Counted from the stretch's first letter, positions 18,326 to 30,019 are shown. The stretch: DNA of 63,395 nt from a bacterium (GCA_003249795.1 QKHZ01000287.1:1-63395), one strand, 5' to 3'. Notes: a model not told the origin generated them from the sequence alone. Program-made: numbers and translations.

Positions 18326-19729
18326 ATGTCGACGCGTGAAGATTTGCAAAATCTGTTTGAAGAAAATGGACAAGGCCATGTATTTGCCGACTTTGACTCG
18401 CTGAGTGCAGCAGAACAGGAAACGTTACTCGCCGACTGCAACGCGGTTGATTTTTCCTGGATCGCAACACGCTTTGAACAATACAAGTCTGGCGACACCG
18501 GCGCAACCATTGGAGGTGAGCTGGTTCCGGCTCCGGTCATCACACTGCCGCAGACAGATGCGGAAAAGAAAAAAGAAGCTGACGCCCTCGCTGTGGGTGA
18601 AGAGGCGCTGCGTAAAGGACAACTGGCCGCGTTTCTAGTCGCAGGCGGCCAAGGATCGCGTCTCGGCTTTGAAGGCCCCAAAGGGTGCTACGAAGTCGGC
18701 CCGCTGACAGGCAAGACGCTGTTTCAGTGGCACGGCGAGCAGATCCTTGCGCGTGCAAAAAAATACAACACAACCATTCCGTGGTACATCATGACCAGCC
18801 GCACCAACCACGCCGACACAGTCAAATATTTTGAAGACAACAACTACCTCGGCTTCAACAAGAAAGACATCATGTTTTTCCAGCAGGCCGTTGTCCCGTC
18901 AATCGACTTTGAGGGCAAACTCATCCGCGCCAGCCGCGGGACACTCGCAGTCAACCCCGACGGGCACGGCGGAAGCCTCACAGCGCTAGTTAAAAGCGGC
19001 GCCATCGCAGATATGAAAAAACGCGGCGTCACGACCATCAGCTACTTCCAGGTCGACAACCCGCTGACAACGATCTGCGATCCGGTCTTTGCTGGCTACC
19101 ACCTGCAGGTGGGTGCGGAGATGTCGTCAAAGATTCTGAACAAAGCCTACCCGGAAGAGAAGGTCGGCCACATCTGCTATCAGGACGGAACGCTAACCGT
19201 GATCGAATACTCCGACCTTGACGAGAAAAACATGCACGCACGAGACGAGAACGGCAAGCTCGTGTTCTGGGCAGGATCAATTGCCATCCATATGATCTCG
19301 GTCGACTTCGTCGAACAGGTCGGCGGAAACGCACGTCTTCCCTGGCACGTGGCCAAGAAAAAAATCCCGTTCCTCAACGGAAGCGAAATCGTAAAACCTG
19401 CGGATAACAACGGCATCAAGTTCGAGACATTTGTTTTCGACGCGCTGCCGATGACCAAGAGCAGCATCACGATGGAAGTCGCTCGCGAAGAAGAGTTCGC
19501 GCCGGTGAAAAACGCAACCGGTGTCGACTCGGCAGAAAGCTGCCGCCAGCTACTGTCCAACCGTTTTGCCGCATGGCTTGAGACTGCAGGGAAAACAGTT
19601 GCCAAAGACGCAGACGGCAACGTCAAGGTCATGATCGAGATCTCGCCACTGGTTGCGCTTGACGCAGACGAACTCGCAGGCAAAATACCGGCCTCGCTCG
19701 ACACGGGCAAGGACATTCTGTTATCGTAA
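18326..19729 (+). CDS. UDPGP-family UDP-N-acetylhexosamine/UDP-sugar pyrophosphorylase (UAP1-like)
   Basis: This 467-residue nucleotidyltransferase resembles eukaryotic UAP1. The nucleotide loop reads [15 protein letters not shown] (residues about 103-117), followed by [12 protein letters not shown], the DNPL metal/nucleotide motif (FQVDNPLTT) and a late [11 protein letters not shown] segment that in UAP1 contacts the sugar. It would join UTP with GlcNAc-1-P (or a related sugar-1-P) to make UDP-sugar for the envelope. AGGAGG lies 4 bases before the ATG. pgi follows after about 50 bases, so the pair links hexose phosphate and nucleotide-sugar pools. UTP-glucose-1-phosphate activity cannot be excluded. 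Confidence 0.88.
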   Translation: MSTREDLQNLFEENGQGHVFADFDSLSAAEQETLLADCNAVDFSWIATRFEQYKSGDTGATIGGELVPAPVITLPQTDAEKKKEADALAVGEEALRKGQLAAFLVAGGQGSRLGFEGPKGCYEVGPLTGKTLFQWHGEQILARAKKYNTTIPWYIMTSRTNHADTVKYFEDNNYLGFNKKDIMFFQQAVVPSIDFEGKLIRASRGTLAVNPDGHGGSLTALVKSGAIADMKKRGVTTISYFQVDNPLTTICDPVFAGYHLQVGAEMSSKILNKAYPEEKVGHICYQDGTLTVIEYSDLDEKNMHARDENGKLVFWAGSIAIHMISVDFVEQVGGNARLPWHVAKKKIPFLNGSEIVKPADNNGIKFETFVFDALPMTKSSITMEVAREEEFAPVKNATGVDSAESCRQLLSNRFAAWLETAGKTVAKDADGNVKVMIEISPLVALDADELAGKIPASLDTGKDILLS

Positions 19730-19781
19730 CGATAAACTGTATTTGAAACAGTGTGACAAAACCAAAAGAAAAGGAGAACCC

Positions 19782-21455
19782 ATGGCAGCATCGACGCCCC
19801 TGACGCGCACCAAGGAATGGAAAGCGCTGGACAAACATTTCAAAAAGATGGAAAAGGTTCAGATGAAGGACCTGTTCAAGGCAGACACCAAGCGCTTTGA
19901 CAAACTCTCGGCAGACTTTGGCGAAATCCTGCTTGATTACTCCAAAAACCGCATCACCGACGAGACAATGAAACTGCTCATGCAACTGGTGAAGGCATCC
20001 GGTCTCAAGCGCGCCATCGGCGATATGTTCAGCGGCAAAAAGATCAACTGGACAGAAGACCGCGCCGTCCTTCACATCGCCCTGCGTAACCGCTCAAACC
20101 GCAAGATCATGGTCGACGGCAAAAACGTCATGCCCGGGATCAACAAAGTCCTCGAAAAGATGAAGACGTTTTCAAATGAAGTCCGGTCCGGCAAATGGAA
20201 AGGTTTTACCGGAAAGAAGATCAAGACCGTCGTCAACATCGGCATCGGCGGATCGGATCTTGGCCCGGTAATGATCACTGAAGCCCTGAAGCCGTACGGC
20301 TACACCGGCCCCGCAGTCCGCTTTGTCAGCAACGTCGACGGAAGCGATATCTGCGAAAAAGTCCGCGGTCTGAAGCCGGAAGAAACGCTCTTCATCGTCG
20401 CGTCAAAAACCTTCACCACACAGGAAACGATGACCAATGCAATGACCGCCCGCGACTGGCTGCTGAAGAAACTGAAAGATCCAAAAGCCGTCAGCAAACA
20501 CTTCGTCGCCCTCTCGACCAACACCGCCGAAGTCAAGAAGTTCGGCATCGATCCGAAAAACATGTTTGAGTTCTGGAACTGGGTCGGCGGACGATACTCG
20601 AGCTGGAGCGCCATCGGCCTTCCGATCTGCTGCGCTATCGGTTATGACGGTTTTATCGAACTGCTCGAAGGTGCGCACGCAATGGACGAACACTTCCGCA
20701 CGGCGCCGTTTGAAAAGAACCTGCCGGTGATCCTAGCCGCACTCGGCATCTGGTACAACAACTTCTTCGGTGCCGAAAGCATGGCGATCCTGCCGTACGA
20801 CCAGTACCTGCACCGCTTTGCCGCCTACTTCCAACAGGGAGACATGGAAAGTAACGGCAAGTACGTCGGCCGTGACGGCAAGGCTGTCAACTATCAGACC
20901 GGCCCCATCATCTGGGGCGAACCTGGCACCAACGGCCAGCACGCGTTTTACCAGTTGATCCACCAGGGCACGAAGCTGATCCCTTGCGACTTCATCGGCT
21001 GCATCAACACGCACAACCCCGTCGGCGACCACCACCTGAAACTGCTGGCAAACTTCTTCGCCCAGACAGAAGCTCTCCTCATGGGCAAGACCGCCGCAGA
21101 AGTCCGCACCGACCTCAAGAAGGCAGGACTCTCGGCAAAAGAGATCAAAGCCCTGACCCCGCACAAAGTCTTTACCGGCAACCGCCCGACCAACTCGATT
21201 CTGGTCGACAAGCTGACCCCGCGTACGCTGGGCGCACTGGTTGCAATGTATGAACACAAGATTTTTGTTCAGGGAACCGTCTGGCGCGTCAACAGCTACG
21301 ACCAGTGGGGCGTTGAACTGGGCAAGGTCCTGGCAAAAGCGATCCTTGCGGAAGAAAAGAGCCTGCTCGAAGGCGAAGCGGTCGACGTCTCACACCACGA
21401 TGCATCAACCATCGGCCTCCTCACCCGTTTTGCCGAACGCTTTGAAGACGAATGA
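19782..21455 (+). CDS. pgi: Glucose-6-phosphate isomerase
   Basis: This 557-residue enzyme interconverts glucose-6-P and fructose-6-P. Signatures are GGSDLGP (substrate phosphate), the PGI pattern [26 protein letters not shown] and the C-terminal [10 protein letters not shown] with the catalytic Lys. The length fits the long bacterial/eukaryotic Pgi class. The start at 19782 is set by AAGGAG 5 bases upstream; the frame stays open further 5' but overlaps the previous gene. A GNRA-looped terminator follows immediately, ending the deaminase/pyrophosphorylase/pgi group. The neighbouring UAP1-like gene suggests a supply of UDP-amino sugars from fructose-6-P. Confidence 0.97.
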   Translation: MAASTPLTRTKEWKALDKHFKKMEKVQMKDLFKADTKRFDKLSADFGEILLDYSKNRITDETMKLLMQLVKASGLKRAIGDMFSGKKINWTEDRAVLHIALRNRSNRKIMVDGKNVMPGINKVLEKMKTFSNEVRSGKWKGFTGKKIKTVVNIGIGGSDLGPVMITEALKPYGYTGPAVRFVSNVDGSDICEKVRGLKPEETLFIVASKTFTTQETMTNAMTARDWLLKKLKDPKAVSKHFVALSTNTAEVKKFGIDPKNMFEFWNWVGGRYSSWSAIGLPICCAIGYDGFIELLEGAHAMDEHFRTAPFEKNLPVILAALGIWYNNFFGAESMAILPYDQYLHRFAAYFQQGDMESNGKYVGRDGKAVNYQTGPIIWGEPGTNGQHAFYQLIHQGTKLIPCDFIGCINTHNPVGDHHLKLLANFFAQTEALLMGKTAAEVRTDLKKAGLSAKEIKALTPHKVFTGNRPTNSILVDKLTPRTLGALVAMYEHKIFVQGTVWRVNSYDQWGVELGKVLAKAILAEEKSLLEGEAVDVSHHDASTIGLLTRFAERFEDE

Positions 21456-21481
21456 ATCTGAAATAAACCATATCTGAAACG

Positions 21482-21513
21482 CAGGGGCTTCTTCCGGCAA
21501 CGGAAAGCCCCTG
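21482..21513 (+). terminator. Intrinsic terminator after pgi
   Basis: The stem CAGGGGCT/AGCCCCTG continues after a small bulge as TTCCG/CGGAA around a GCAA tetraloop, and is followed by TTTTTAT. It is a textbook terminator 27 bases past the stop. Confidence 0.9.
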
Positions 21514-21692
21514 TTTTTATTCTTATCCGTATTTCGCGTGCAAATCCTGACTCAAGCAACGCGCTACCGCGCTCAACGGTTCATTGCGCCATCAAAAGCT
21601 CCGCTGTTTTACTGGATTTTACAGAATTTTCGGCCATAATACATTTTCATTAAAATCAACTGTACGCACATGACTCACAAGAGGAAAAACGA

Positions 21693-24140
21693 ATGACCCG
21701 TGATGAATTCCGTAACCTGCTCAGTCAACGTCTGCTCGTTCTCGATGGCGCAACCGGCACAGAACTGGCCAAGCGCGGAATGCCGCAAGGCGTCTGCCCC
21801 GAGAAGTGGGTTCTTGAAAACCCGCAGGCAATTATCTCGACACAGGGAGAATATGCTGGAGCGGGAAGTGATATCGTCTACAGCTGCACGTTCGGAGCAA
21901 ACCCATTCAAGCTCGAAGAATTCGGCTTGCAGGATCAGGTGCATGAAATCAACCGCGATCTGGTAAAACTTTCGCGCAAGGCCGTCGGCGAAAACAAATT
22001 TGTTTTCGGGGACATCGCACCGACCGGACAATTTATCGAACCGTTTGGCGAATTGTCGTTCGACGACGCAGTTGCTGCATACAAGAAACAAGTCGCAGGC
22101 CTCCTTGAAGGCGGCGTTGACGGCTTTGTCATCGAAACCATGATGGATATTCAGGAAGCACGCGCGGCTCTCATTGCTGTACGCGAACTGTCCGACCTGC
22201 CGACGATGGTGACGATGACCTACGGCGCGGACGGGCGAACGTTAACAGGAACCGACCCGGTCACGGCCGTTATCACGCTGCAGTCACTCGGCGCCGACGC
22301 TGTCGGTTGCAACTGTTCGACCGGCCCCAAATCAATGCTCGAATGCGTCAAGCTGATGAAAACAGTGGCGACCGTTCCACTAGTCGCAAAACCCAACGCC
22401 GGGATGCCGGTGCTGAAAGATGGCAAAACAGTCTTCGACATGAGCGCAGAGACGTTTGGGGAATTTGTCCCGGACTTTATCAAGCACGGCGTCAACCTCA
22501 TGGGCGGCTGCTGCGGAACAGCTCCGGCATACATTGCCCAAATCCACAAACGCAGTCAGGACAAAACGCCGGTTGCTCCTCTTCAGGATAGAATCAGCGC
22601 CGTCAGCTCCGCTCGGTCAAGCGTTTTTATGGGGCTGGACAAGCCACTGACAGTTGTAGGCGAACGCATCAACCCGACCGGCAAGAAAAAGCTGCAAGCA
22701 GAACTGCGCGAAGGAAGTTTTGCACTCGTGCGCCAATACGCACAGGAACAAGCCGACCTCGGCGCAAACATCCTCGACGTCAACATGGGACTCTCCGGTA
22801 TTGACGAAAACGCGATGATGCGCAAGGCCGTGGCACTCCTCAGCCAGATCAGTGACCGCCCGCTCTGCATTGACACGACAAATCCCGATGTGATGGAGCA
22901 GGCACTGCGCCTGTATCCGGGACGCGCGCTCGTCAATTCGATTTCGCTTGAGAAAGAACGGATCGAGAAAACGCTGCCGATCGCGGCAAAGTACGGCGCC
23001 ATGTTTGTCCTTCTGCCACTGACCGATGACGGAATCCCGACGACAGCCAAGGAGCGCACATCCGTTGTCGAAAAGATTCTGGCGGAAGCGAAAAAATATG
23101 GCTACGGCGTTGAAGACGTCACCGTCGACGGCTTGGTCATGACCATCAGCTCCGAACAGGAAGCGGCGTCTGTTACTCTCGACGTTGTCGAATGGTGCGC
23201 CAAAACGCTCAAGACCAATACGATCATCGGGCTTTCAAACGTCAGCTTCGGCCTGCCGCAACGGGACTGGGTCAACAGCGCGTTTCTGGCAATGGCAGTC
23301 AGCCGTGGATTGTCGATGACCATCGCCAACCCCTCAAGCCAGATCCTGATGGCAATGAAATACGCGACTGACGCGCTGACCTGCCGAGATAAGAACATGA
23401 CCACGTATGTTGAAATGTTCGCGCAAGCGCCTGATCCGACGCCTACCGGCCCCATCGGCCCGTCACGCGGCGGAAAGAAAACAGGCGAACCTGCAAAAGA
23501 ACGCACGCCGGCAGAACATTGTTTTGACTGCGTACTCAAAGGGGATCTTGACGCCATCAGTAATGCCCTGATCGCGGCCATGGACACCGGTGTCGCCCCG
23601 AAAATATTGGTCGATGACAGCCTGATCCCCGCGATACAAGAAGTGGGCAGTCTCTTTGACCAGAAAAAATATTTCCTGCCGCAACTGATTCTCAGCGCCG
23701 ACACTATGCGCAAAGGTTTTGAAGTCCTTGAACCGATCCTACAGCAAAGCGCGGACAAGGAAGAAGCGGCCAAAGAAAAAATCATTCTGGCAACAGTCAA
23801 AGGCGATATCCATGACATCGGCAAAAATATCGTCGGGTTGATGCTGCGCAACTACGGATTTGATGTAATTGACCTTGGCAAGGACGTAGCCGCAGACGCG
23901 ATTATCGATGCGATCCGCAAAAGCGGCGCGCGGATCGCCGGACTCTCGGCTCTCATGACAACAACAATGACAGAGATGAAAGAGGTCATTCAGGCGGCCA
24001 AAGAACAGGGAATCGACACCAAGTTCATGGTCGGAGGCGCGGTTGTCGATCAGGCCTACGCCGATGAAATCGGAGCGGACGGATACGCATCAGATGCGAT
24101 GGAAGCAGTTCGTCTGGCACAGCGCCTGATTGCAGGTTAA
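21693..24140 (+). CDS. metH: Cobalamin-dependent methionine synthase, short form
   Basis: This 815-residue protein carries the homocysteine-binding barrel (residues about 1-290; zinc Cys in GCNCSTG and GGCCGT), the pterin-binding barrel (about 320-570; GERINPTGKKK, DVNMGL), the four-helix cap (about 610-690) and the cobalamin domain with the cobalt-ligating DIHDIGKN motif (about 705-815). It ends there: the C-terminal AdoMet-dependent reactivation domain of E. coli MetH is absent, as in many anaerobes, where a separate factor reactivates the cobalamin. It makes methionine from homocysteine and 5-methyl-THF. AGAGG lies 7 bases before the ATG. It is monocistronic, with a terminator after it. 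Confidence 0.95.
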   Translation: MTRDEFRNLLSQRLLVLDGATGTELAKRGMPQGVCPEKWVLENPQAIISTQGEYAGAGSDIVYSCTFGANPFKLEEFGLQDQVHEINRDLVKLSRKAVGENKFVFGDIAPTGQFIEPFGELSFDDAVAAYKKQVAGLLEGGVDGFVIETMMDIQEARAALIAVRELSDLPTMVTMTYGADGRTLTGTDPVTAVITLQSLGADAVGCNCSTGPKSMLECVKLMKTVATVPLVAKPNAGMPVLKDGKTVFDMSAETFGEFVPDFIKHGVNLMGGCCGTAPAYIAQIHKRSQDKTPVAPLQDRISAVSSARSSVFMGLDKPLTVVGERINPTGKKKLQAELREGSFALVRQYAQEQADLGANILDVNMGLSGIDENAMMRKAVALLSQISDRPLCIDTTNPDVMEQALRLYPGRALVNSISLEKERIEKTLPIAAKYGAMFVLLPLTDDGIPTTAKERTSVVEKILAEAKKYGYGVEDVTVDGLVMTISSEQEAASVTLDVVEWCAKTLKTNTIIGLSNVSFGLPQRDWVNSAFLAMAVSRGLSMTIANPSSQILMAMKYATDALTCRDKNMTTYVEMFAQAPDPTPTGPIGPSRGGKKTGEPAKERTPAEHCFDCVLKGDLDAISNALIAAMDTGVAPKILVDDSLIPAIQEVGSLFDQKKYFLPQLILSADTMRKGFEVLEPILQQSADKEEAAKEKIILATVKGDIHDIGKNIVGLMLRNYGFDVIDLGKDVAADAIIDAIRKSGARIAGLSALMTTTMTEMKEVIQAAKEQGIDTKFMVGGAVVDQAYADEIGADGYASDAMEAVRLAQRLIAG

Positions 24141-24188
24141 GAATATTTCCGAGCGCCGGCATTCAGATGCAGTAAACTCTATTTACAA

Positions 24189-24226
24189 AAATCCCCACGC
24201 TTAACCAAGAAAAAGCGCGGGGATTT
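24189..24226. terminator. Bidirectional terminator between metH and a minus-strand kinase
   Basis: The stem AAATCCCC/GGGGATTT with inner CGCTT/AAGCG pairing lies between the two convergent genes. One A/C mismatch interrupts it. Flanking A and T runs suit both strands. Confidence 0.75.
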
Positions 24227-24270
24227 CTACTGATAATTCGGGCAAAATCGTCCCAAAGTCGCGGTATCGA

Positions 24271-27200
24271 TCACAAATCAGTTTGAGCGTTTTTCTTCAT
24301 AAAATCGCCGATCAACATCGATGTTTCCGAGGATTCGGATTTATCAGGATCGAGATCAACCTGTTGCGCGTGCACTACACCTGAATCAGCCGATTCCAGC
24401 GCATCGGACAACGTCTGTAAAAGTTCGCCCTGCCGGAACGGCTTTTTGATAAAGGCGCAGACGCCTTCGTCCAGCAATTTATTTATCACGACATTGCCGG
24501 TAAAACCGGATGCCATGATCACGCGGACAGACGGATTTATCTGACGCAATTGATGAAAACAATCCTCTCCATTCATGCGCGGCATGACCACATCAAGAAT
24601 CACGACATCAATCCGGTCACTGTTTTTACGATAACTTTCAACGGCATCAATTCCGTCACCGGCAACCAGAACTTCGTGACCGGCATCACTGAGCATCTCC
24701 TGCCCCATCTCGCGGACGATATCCTCATCGTCAACCAGAAGCACGCAACCGCGACGGCCAGAGGTGACAACTTCAACAGCAGTATCGCTCTGTTCATACA
24801 CGCCCTCAACCGGAAGATAAAGATGGAAGGCAGTCCCTTTGCCGCACTCACTGTAAACCGTGATCGCACCTTTATGGTCAACAACAGTCCCGTAAATCGC
24901 AGCCAGCCCAAGCCCCGTGCCCTTGCCTTCTTCTTTGGTCGTAAAGAACGGTTCGAAGATCTTATTGATCAGCTCCGGAGGTATCCCAGTGCCGGTATCC
25001 TGCACCGTCACGCATACATATGAACCCGGGATCAACTTGAATGGACTCCGCTTGCAATAACGCGGCCCCAAATTCACATTCTCCGTTTTGATGCTGATCA
25101 AGCCTCCGTCCGGCATTGCGTCACGCGCATTGACCCCAAGATTCAGAATCGCATTCTGCAACTGCGAAGCATCGCCGACAATCGTCGTCAGATACGCCAT
25201 AAACTTCGTCTCGATCCGGATACGCTTATCAATGCTGCGCTCAAGAATCGCCAGCGCCTCATTGATCACATCATGCAGACCCAGCGGATCTTTTTTGGCC
25301 TCACCTTTACGAGAAAAAGCAAGAAGCTTTGCAATCAACTCTGCCGAGCGCTCTGCTGCCCGGCAGATCTGCAACGCAAAATGCCGCAGATCCGGTTGGC
25401 CTTCCAGCTTATGGGTCAGAAGTTCGGCATACCCCAGAACTCCTCCGAGCATATTATTGAAATCGTGTGCAACGCCACCAGCAAGTTGGCCGAGTGAATC
25501 CATTTTCTGCGCATGGCGGAGTTGGCCGGCAATAGCAACCTTCTCGGACATATCAATCATCACACCATCAAGAAAAACATCGTCCTTCCCTGATGCAGGA
25601 ACAACACGCCCGCGTTCATAAATGTGCCGGATCGAGCCGTCTTTATGGGTGATCCGGTATTCCAGTTCATATTCAGTACGCTCTGTCGTGCAATTGCGCA
25701 ACACATCCTTGACCGCAATCCGGTCTTCAGGAATGACCAGATCGCGCAAGTCTCGCACCAGATGGTCGGCACTGCTGCCGAACTCCGATGGCCTATAGCC
25801 GGATACAGTCTCAATGGCATCACTGACAAACAGGACATGGTTGTGGCCGTTACCAACCCAGTAACGGAATACTGCACCGGGAACATTGGAGACCAGCATC
25901 TGAAAACGTGTCTGGCTTTCGGCCAAAGCCTTTTCCATCTGATGCTGGCGTGAGACATCACGGACAACCCAAACAGCCCCCAGCAACACGTCATCCGACC
26001 CGCGCATTGATGCGCACAGGTATGTAATCCTCAACTGTCGGCCAGAACGGTTGACCAGAATCCGGTTAACCGGAACTCCCGGCAACTCGTGTCCAGATGA
26101 AAAAGCAGACAAATCCCGGCTTAAATCCACCTTTTCGTGCGACGACGGATCCAGCAGAACCAAGACATCGGAAATATTCTTCCCTGAAGCACTTTGCTGC
26201 TTCCAACCGCATAGATTTTCAGCCACAGGATTCATGCGCAAAATTGTGCCGGACGTATCCGCAGCAACAACACCGTCACTGATCGAATCAAGGATAATGC
26301 GGAGATTGTCTTCTTTATCCAGAATCTCTTTCTCACGCATTTTGATTTTTCCAGCCATTCTTACCGTCTGGTCAAACAAAGCGGCGAGCTCATCAAACGC
26401 ATTTTCAGGAGGCGTCAAGTCGTAACGCCCCTCAGCAACATTTTCAAGATCACGTTGCAGACGAGTCAGCGATTTAACGATCCGGCCAGTCGACCACCAG
26501 ACTACGGCACACCCCAGAAACAACAGGCACGCCGTCATCAAGCCGATCATCGTTCCCAGATGCGTGGCAGGCTGATCCAACTCATTGATATCCTGCATCA
26601 CGGAGACAAGCCACTCAGTATCGGGGACAATACTTGCCTTATACAGATACAAATGACCATCCAGTTCGATCACCCCGGTATTTTCCCCGATACGGCACTT
26701 CTGGATGAGAAGCTCATACGCAGGGTCATGTTCCCGCCGCAGAACCTTGTCGTATAGCGAATGGGCAACAAATACGGCTGTTTGATCGGTCACGGAGACA
26801 TAGCTGCTGCCCGATCCCTTAAAGGTGCGGGCAATATTGGCGGCATCCTCAAGTGACAGAATGCTGGTCAGCACCCCACCCCGGAACGGCAGGCTCATCG
26901 AAACGACAGGCCTGTCAAATTCGGCAGAAACATAGGAAGAAGACCAATACGGCTTTGATGACTGGATCACAGAGCGGAAAAACGCATGGCGGGAGACATT
27001 TCCCCCGACCTCTTTTTCTTGTGTCGGATAAACAAATTCGACAATACCTGACGGATCGGCAAGTTGGATTTTCAAAAACTTATGATGCCCTTCGACCATA
27101 TACCTCAAATAAGCGTTTCGAATCCGGTTGCCTGCATCCTCAGCCGGAATCAAATGTTCGAGGGAAGAGAGCTCTGATATCGGAAGATCCAAGAAATCTG

Positions 27201-27369
27201 CAAGGGTCGTCGTCAAATGCTGATTAATCACATCATTGCGGCGGCGGATCTCACGCTCCAAACTCTGGCGTGAAAGAAAAATCGCGCTCAGACCACCTAC
27301 AAGAGACGGAATCAGCAAAACCAACAGCGCGATAATCAGCGTACTACGCTTCAGGCTTTTCTTTGCCAT
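24271..27369 (-). CDS. Hybrid sensor histidine kinase with extracytoplasmic sensor and C-terminal receiver
   Basis: This 1032-residue protein begins with a membrane span (about 10-32), a large periplasmic sensor of the double-CACHE type (about 33-280; [18 protein letters not shown] and [11 protein letters not shown]), a second span (about 283-304), a HAMP-like linker and two PAS domains (about 355-480 and 485-620, the latter with a PAC-type [12 protein letters not shown]). The kinase core has phospho-accepting His635 (GGVAHDFNN), DTGTGIPP and [11 protein letters not shown]. The C-terminal receiver has Asp926 ([13 protein letters not shown]). HDFNN-type kinases with attached receivers often work with separate NtrC-like regulators; none is adjacent. 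CACHE sensors commonly bind small organic acids or amino acids; the ligand is unknown. Confidence 0.93.
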   Translation of the reverse strand: MAKKSLKRSTLIIALLVLLIPSLVGGLSAIFLSRQSLEREIRRRNDVINQHLTTTLADFLDLPISELSSLEHLIPAEDAGNRIRNAYLRYMVEGHHKFLKIQLADPSGIVEFVYPTQEKEVGGNVSRHAFFRSVIQSSKPYWSSSYVSAEFDRPVVSMSLPFRGGVLTSILSLEDAANIARTFKGSGSSYVSVTDQTAVFVAHSLYDKVLRREHDPAYELLIQKCRIGENTGVIELDGHLYLYKASIVPDTEWLVSVMQDINELDQPATHLGTMIGLMTACLLFLGCAVVWWSTGRIVKSLTRLQRDLENVAEGRYDLTPPENAFDELAALFDQTVRMAGKIKMREKEILDKEDNLRIILDSISDGVVAADTSGTILRMNPVAENLCGWKQQSASGKNISDVLVLLDPSSHEKVDLSRDLSAFSSGHELPGVPVNRILVNRSGRQLRITYLCASMRGSDDVLLGAVWVVRDVSRQHQMEKALAESQTRFQMLVSNVPGAVFRYWVGNGHNHVLFVSDAIETVSGYRPSEFGSSADHLVRDLRDLVIPEDRIAVKDVLRNCTTERTEYELEYRITHKDGSIRHIYERGRVVPASGKDDVFLDGVMIDMSEKVAIAGQLRHAQKMDSLGQLAGGVAHDFNNMLGGVLGYAELLTHKLEGQPDLRHFALQICRAAERSAELIAKLLAFSRKGEAKKDPLGLHDVINEALAILERSIDKRIRIETKFMAYLTTIVGDASQLQNAILNLGVNARDAMPDGGLISIKTENVNLGPRYCKRSPFKLIPGSYVCVTVQDTGTGIPPELINKIFEPFFTTKEEGKGTGLGLAAIYGTVVDHKGAITVYSECGKGTAFHLYLPVEGVYEQSDTAVEVVTSGRRGCVLLVDDEDIVREMGQEMLSDAGHEVLVAGDGIDAVESYRKNSDRIDVVILDVVMPRMNGEDCFHQLRQINPSVRVIMASGFTGNVVINKLLDEGVCAFIKKPFRQGELLQTLSDALESADSGVVHAQQVDLDPDKSESSETSMLIGDFMKKNAQTDL

Positions 27370-27746
27370 CGCTAACCCATCCGTTAATAGTTGCCATCCG
27401 CAAACCTGCGTACCCGATTAAAAGCTTTTCAGCCATCATGCGATTATAGGCTATCGAATCATTCGCACGATTGATCTGGCAAATGCTCTTATTACATCAT
27501 TGATCCAACGCGTACCACAATATTTTTCACTCCTGCCCAAATGAACTGTAAATCTGTTTTCTCCCGATTGCCAGAAAATTCAAATGACAAATTGACGAAT
27601 TTCGTCCAAAACATCGTTCCGCATGTTGCAGCAAATTCAATGTCGGGGCTGAATAAACAGGCTGAGAACCGCAAACAAACCTTGAAACACATGCCGGAAT
27701 CCATACTCTGGAATTTTGGGCTATTTATCTGATAAGGAATTTATGC
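27370..27746. other. Divergent intergenic region
   Basis: This region lies between the minus-strand kinase and the plus-strand hydrolase and must hold both promoters. I see no convincing -35/-10 pair. A 63-codon open frame at 27541-27732 lacks a ribosome site and is not called. Confidence 0.35.
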
Positions 27747-28760
27747 ATGCGAACCGGATTCTTTCAGGAACTGAACAACGAGTTCAGCTATCAAATCCAA
27801 CAGCTAAGAAACGAAACGCATGCAGATATATACTCGCTGTCCTTTCAATCCGCCTGCCCGAGCCAATCGGAAGTCAATGATACCGTCAGCGGCGAATGGT
27901 TCCTTCCGGCCCAGCGGACCGAAAACAGCCCCCCCATTCCAACCATCATTATTCTCCATATGTTTTCAGCCAACTTCTGCCTGATCAAACCGATTTGCCG
28001 GCAACTTTGCCGAAACGGGGTTTCCGCGCTCATGCTTTACCTGCCACACGCTGGCCCCCGTGCAGAAAACGGCGCCAGAAAACAACTTCGGCGTGACGCA
28101 TCCTTTTTTCTGAAAATGTTTGCACAAGCTTGTGCCGATACCGACCGCACATGCCAAATCCTGTTGCAACAACCGTGTGTCAGTCGTGTTGACCTGATGG
28201 GGGTCAGTCTCGGCGGCCTGATCGCTGCGACGACTGCCGGTAAAAATCCGCTCTACTGCCGCCTCATGCTGCTTGTCACCGGAGGCGATTTGCGAGGGAT
28301 TATGAAAAAGGCGTTTCTGGCCCGGAACTTGTCAAAAGCATTTGAAAAATCCGGCGAAAAAGAACAGCAACTACTCCTGCAGGACTTACACCAAATCGAA
28401 CCGCTGCTCTATGCCGGTGGACTCGCCGCGCGCGCGGCCTCAGGGAATGTCCTCATGGTCAACGGCGCATACGACAAGGTCATTCCACCGGAGAATGCGC
28501 TGATGCTGGCAAATGCGATCGGCCTGCCGGATCCCGGACGCGCAAATGTTTTGCACGAAACGCTTCTGTCTGGCTCCGCATTTCGTCTGCAGTCGCCCTG
28601 CCACCGTTTCGATCCGAATGCCCCGCAAGCACTCGCACCAACCTGCGCCGAACCGCTGCACTGGCTGGCCAGCGGCCATTACTCAACAGTCCTGTATATG
28701 CCCCCGCTTTTACGACTGACAGCTGATTTTTTCGCATCACCAAGCCCAGGCGGCATCTGA
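27747..28760 (+). CDS. Alpha/beta-hydrolase family protein
   Basis: This 337-residue protein has the alpha/beta-hydrolase layout: a hydrophobic strand plus oxyanion region (IPTIIILHMFSANF, residues about 64-77), the nucleophile elbow GVSLGG (Ser at about residue 154), an acid candidate in NGAYDKVIPPENA and a late His in SGHYST. The usual HGxG is replaced by LHMFS. No signal peptide is visible, so it is likely cytoplasmic. AAGGA lies 8 bases before the ATG. It precedes wecB but a separate promoter lies between them. The substrate is unknown; such enzymes are esterases, lipases or acyl-transferases. Confidence 0.75.
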   Translation: MRTGFFQELNNEFSYQIQQLRNETHADIYSLSFQSACPSQSEVNDTVSGEWFLPAQRTENSPPIPTIIILHMFSANFCLIKPICRQLCRNGVSALMLYLPHAGPRAENGARKQLRRDASFFLKMFAQACADTDRTCQILLQQPCVSRVDLMGVSLGGLIAATTAGKNPLYCRLMLLVTGGDLRGIMKKAFLARNLSKAFEKSGEKEQQLLLQDLHQIEPLLYAGGLAARAASGNVLMVNGAYDKVIPPENALMLANAIGLPDPGRANVLHETLLSGSAFRLQSPCHRFDPNAPQALAPTCAEPLHWLASGHYSTVLYMPPLLRLTADFFASPSPGGI

Positions 28761-28788
28761 GAAGCTCTCTACCAAATAGAAGGAATTC

Positions 28789-28816
28789 TTGACGGAAACG
28801 CCGTCATGGCTATAGT
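28789..28816 (+). promoter_or_regulatory. Promoter for wecB
   Basis: TTGACG (28789-28794), a 16-base spacer and TATAGT (28811-28816) lie 55 bases before the wecB start. Confidence 0.6.
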
Positions 28817-28870
28817 TTCCTCATCGAATCAGTTATAAACCGCTTGCATGACATGCGGCAGGAGAACCGA

Positions 28871-29971
28871 ATGAAAGTATTGTCTGTTGTTGGCGCGCGT
28901 CCGAACTTCCCGAAGCTGGCGGCTCTGAACGAAAGTTTTAAGCCATATCCCGAGATCAAGCATGTTATCGTCCATACTGGTCAGCACTATGACTTTACGA
29001 TGAGTGAGCAGTTTTTTCAGGATCTGAAAATCCCATCGCCCACCCACCACCTCGGCATCGGTTCCGGCTCACACGCCGAACAGGTCGGCAAAACCATGAT
29101 GGCACTCGAACCCGTGTTTCTACAAGAACGTCCTGACTGGATTGTTGTTGTGGGCGATGTCAACGCAACGGCCTCATCCGCAATGGTCGCCAAAAAGATC
29201 GGTATGCGTCTTGCGCACGTCGAAGCGGGGCTGCGTAGCTTCGACTGGGGAATGCCGGAAGAAGTCAACCGCGTTGTCACCGACCGGCTCTCGGATCTGC
29301 TGCTTGTCTCCGACCCCTCAGGCCTCGATAATCTCCGCGCCGAAGGACAGGAAGAGAGTCGGGTTCATTATGTCGGCAACGTCATGATCGATACTCTCCT
29401 GCGCAGTGTTGAGCTTGCCAAAGGGCGCCCGACGCTGGACGAATATGGGATCGAACCCGGAAATTACGTCATCGTGACCATGCACCGGCCGAGTAATGTC
29501 GACGATCCGAAGAAACTGGTCGGATGGATGAATGTGCTGGACAACCTTGCGCAAACGATTCCCGTTGTGCTGCCGCTTCACCCGCGCACAAAAGCCAAAC
29601 TCGACGCCGCAGGCTTCAGTCCGAAAAGTAAGAACATGAAACTCGGCGCACAAGCCGGATATCTGGATATGGTCGGTCTGCTGAAAAATGCGAAACTGGT
29701 TCTGACCGACTCCGGCGGCATTCAGGAAGAAACCACCGCACTCGGCATCCCCTGCCTCACCCTGCGCGACAACACCGAACGCCCGATTACGATCTCGGAA
29801 GGCACCAACACCCTTGTCGGCAGCGACCCGTCAAAACTGGCCGGCTTTCTGGATGCGGCGTTCAACAATCCGGTTTCGGAGAAACGGCCGAAATACTGGG
29901 ACGGGCATGCCGCCGACCGCATCACCAAGATCCTGCTGGAAAACAACGACCTCGCCCCACGGCAGAAGTAA
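28871..29971 (+). CDS. wecB: Non-hydrolysing UDP-N-acetylglucosamine 2-epimerase
   Basis: This 366-residue GT-B-fold enzyme interconverts UDP-GlcNAc and UDP-ManNAc for surface polysaccharide. Signatures: GARPNFPKLAA at the N-terminus, GDVNAT, HVEAGLRSFDWGMPEEVNR with the conserved Glu/Arg, VTMHRPSNVDD, LHPRTK and LTDSGGIQEE plus RDNTERP near the C-terminus. The ATG at 28871 follows AGGAG by 6 bases; an upstream in-frame codon (28844) has none. A clear promoter precedes it. It supplies a sugar from the UDP-GlcNAc that the UAP1-like enzyme at 18326 could make. The small gene at 30020 follows after 48 bases and is probably co-transcribed. Confidence 0.95.
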   Translation: MKVLSVVGARPNFPKLAALNESFKPYPEIKHVIVHTGQHYDFTMSEQFFQDLKIPSPTHHLGIGSGSHAEQVGKTMMALEPVFLQERPDWIVVVGDVNATASSAMVAKKIGMRLAHVEAGLRSFDWGMPEEVNRVVTDRLSDLLLVSDPSGLDNLRAEGQEESRVHYVGNVMIDTLLRSVELAKGRPTLDEYGIEPGNYVIVTMHRPSNVDDPKKLVGWMNVLDNLAQTIPVVLPLHPRTKAKLDAAGFSPKSKNMKLGAQAGYLDMVGLLKNAKLVLTDSGGIQEETTALGIPCLTLRDNTERPITISEGTNTLVGSDPSKLAGFLDAAFNNPVSEKRPKYWDGHAADRITKILLENNDLAPRQK

Positions 29972-30019
29972 TACAACCCAGCTCCGGGGCACGATCCCGA
30001 AACACGGAAAGTCGACGCA

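Noticed and set aside
27541..27732. 63-codon open frame in the divergent region
   Set aside because: No ribosome site, no domain, and the flanks must hold two promoters.
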